NCBI RefSeq assembly: GCF_018614585.1
Contig: NZ_JAGGOI010000070.1
Location: 1 to 41,500, forward strand
Direction: 5' to 3'
Length of the DNA: 41,500 nt
Source: Streptomyces sp. ISL-1
Lineage (GTDB): Bacteria > Actinomycetota > Actinomycetes > Streptomycetales > Streptomycetaceae
Positions 41,189 to 41,500 of this stretch are shown piece after piece. Numbering within the stretch: position 1 is the first letter of the stretch; every line of letters begins with the position of its first letter. The translations under genes and the position numbers were made by a program. Under the pieces are notes generated by a model. That model searched no databases. It was given only the letters and a program-made list of their open reading frames with translations, and had not been told where the DNA came from.

Positions 41189-41210
41189 CGGATTCCCACA
41201 TCCGTACTGT
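41182..41210 (+). promoter_or_regulatory. near-consensus plus-strand promoter
   Basis: TTGACA (41182-41187), 17 nt, TACTGT (41205-41210). It faces out of the window to the right. The nearest plus-strand gene is not in view. Confidence 0.7.
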
Positions 41211-41500
41211 TCTCCGAGTTGTCCGGCGTGAGCACCGACTTCGGCCGGTCCCCGGACAGCCATTCCGCAAGACCCACTACAAGCAAGCGACTCTCCGTCG
41301 CTCGGCTTTCCGTGCGCTTTTGCGAAATGAGGAATCGGCGTTCGAGCGGACGCAACCCCGATTAGCGTTGGGGACAAGGATTCCGCTAAAGTCTCACTCG
41401 TCGGAACGGCTCAAGAGCCGGAATGACAACTCGAGTTCGACCGGGAATCAGGCCCGAAAGGTTCTGATAGAGTCGGACTCGCCGGAAAGCCGAAAGGCCG
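41211..41500 (+). other. probable rRNA-operon promoter/leader region (runs off the window)
   Basis: No protein-coding frame with normal bias. Further -10-like elements TAAAGT (41387-41392) and TAGAGT (41468-41473) follow the promoter at 41182. A perfect hairpin CGGCTC-AA-GAGCCG (41407-41420) and an inverted pair TGTCCGG/CCGGACA (41220-41226, 41252-41258) are present. The final purine-rich run (GCCGGAAAGCCGAAAGG) resembles the leaders before 16S rRNA in Streptomyces as I recall them. The 16S gene itself is not in the window, so this is an inference. Confidence 0.45.

Overview
This is a high-GC (about 70 %) actinobacterial chromosome segment, almost certainly from a Streptomyces. The evidence is the strong G/C third-position bias, frequent GTG starts and 4-bp ATGA overlaps, and Streptomyces marker genes: lsr2, clpC, the intact sigE-cseA-cseB-cseC operon, disA-radA, and an auxiliary trpS with a Trp-codon attenuator. 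It is a core, syntenic region; no phage, transposase, CRISPR array, tRNA gene or biosynthetic cluster is visible.

Layout. 1-3891: cofactor operon, the 3' end of panC followed by nadB, nadC and coaX (pantothenate, NAD and CoA synthesis), all overlapping or nearly so. 3892-7302: a dispersed intergenic repeat, two small unknown genes, a BlaI-type repressor, an N-acetylglutamate-synthase-like GNAT, the xenogeneic silencer lsr2, and a convergent unknown gene. 7734-10259: clpC with a strong terminator. 10440-13456: a small gene remnant, then divergent dacB (PBP4) and an M23 endopeptidase with a structured leader. 13511-16922: a TetR repressor and divergent MFS exporter sharing a duplicated operator, then an AraC regulator and a VOC protein. 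17039-20308 (minus): cseC, cseB, cseA, sigE, the cell-envelope stress system. 20491-25373 (minus): mutY, disA and radA, with a membrane protein gene on the plus strand between mutY and disA.

25601-31169: a membrane protein that joins a degenerate sigma-like region, a zinc anti-sigma-like motif, one membrane helix and a BACON domain; a 650-bp repeat-rich gap; a Cys-rich unknown protein; then ppx, a TIM-barrel epimerase-like gene and a TetR gene. 31160-33280: a tandem repeat built from the 3' end of that TetR gene, then ilvD. 33314-36509: Ser/Thr kinase with beta-propeller, a small SH3 protein and a membrane protein. 36712-39829: a membrane protein, an ABC exporter pair and proC. 39996-41151 (minus): trpS and its leader-peptide attenuator. 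41182-41500: a plus-strand promoter region that looks like the upstream part of an rRNA operon, running off the end.

Themes. Many genes deal with the cell wall or envelope (sigE/cse, dacB, M23, c-di-AMP synthase disA). About a dozen genes lack a ribosome binding site and instead carry a TAnnnT-like -10 element 6-8 nt before the start codon, which predicts leaderless mRNAs. The most striking single structure is the trpS attenuator: a 13-codon leader with tandem Trp codons followed by four alternating complementary segments. The most unusual protein is the sigma/anti-sigma/BACON fusion at 25601-27271.
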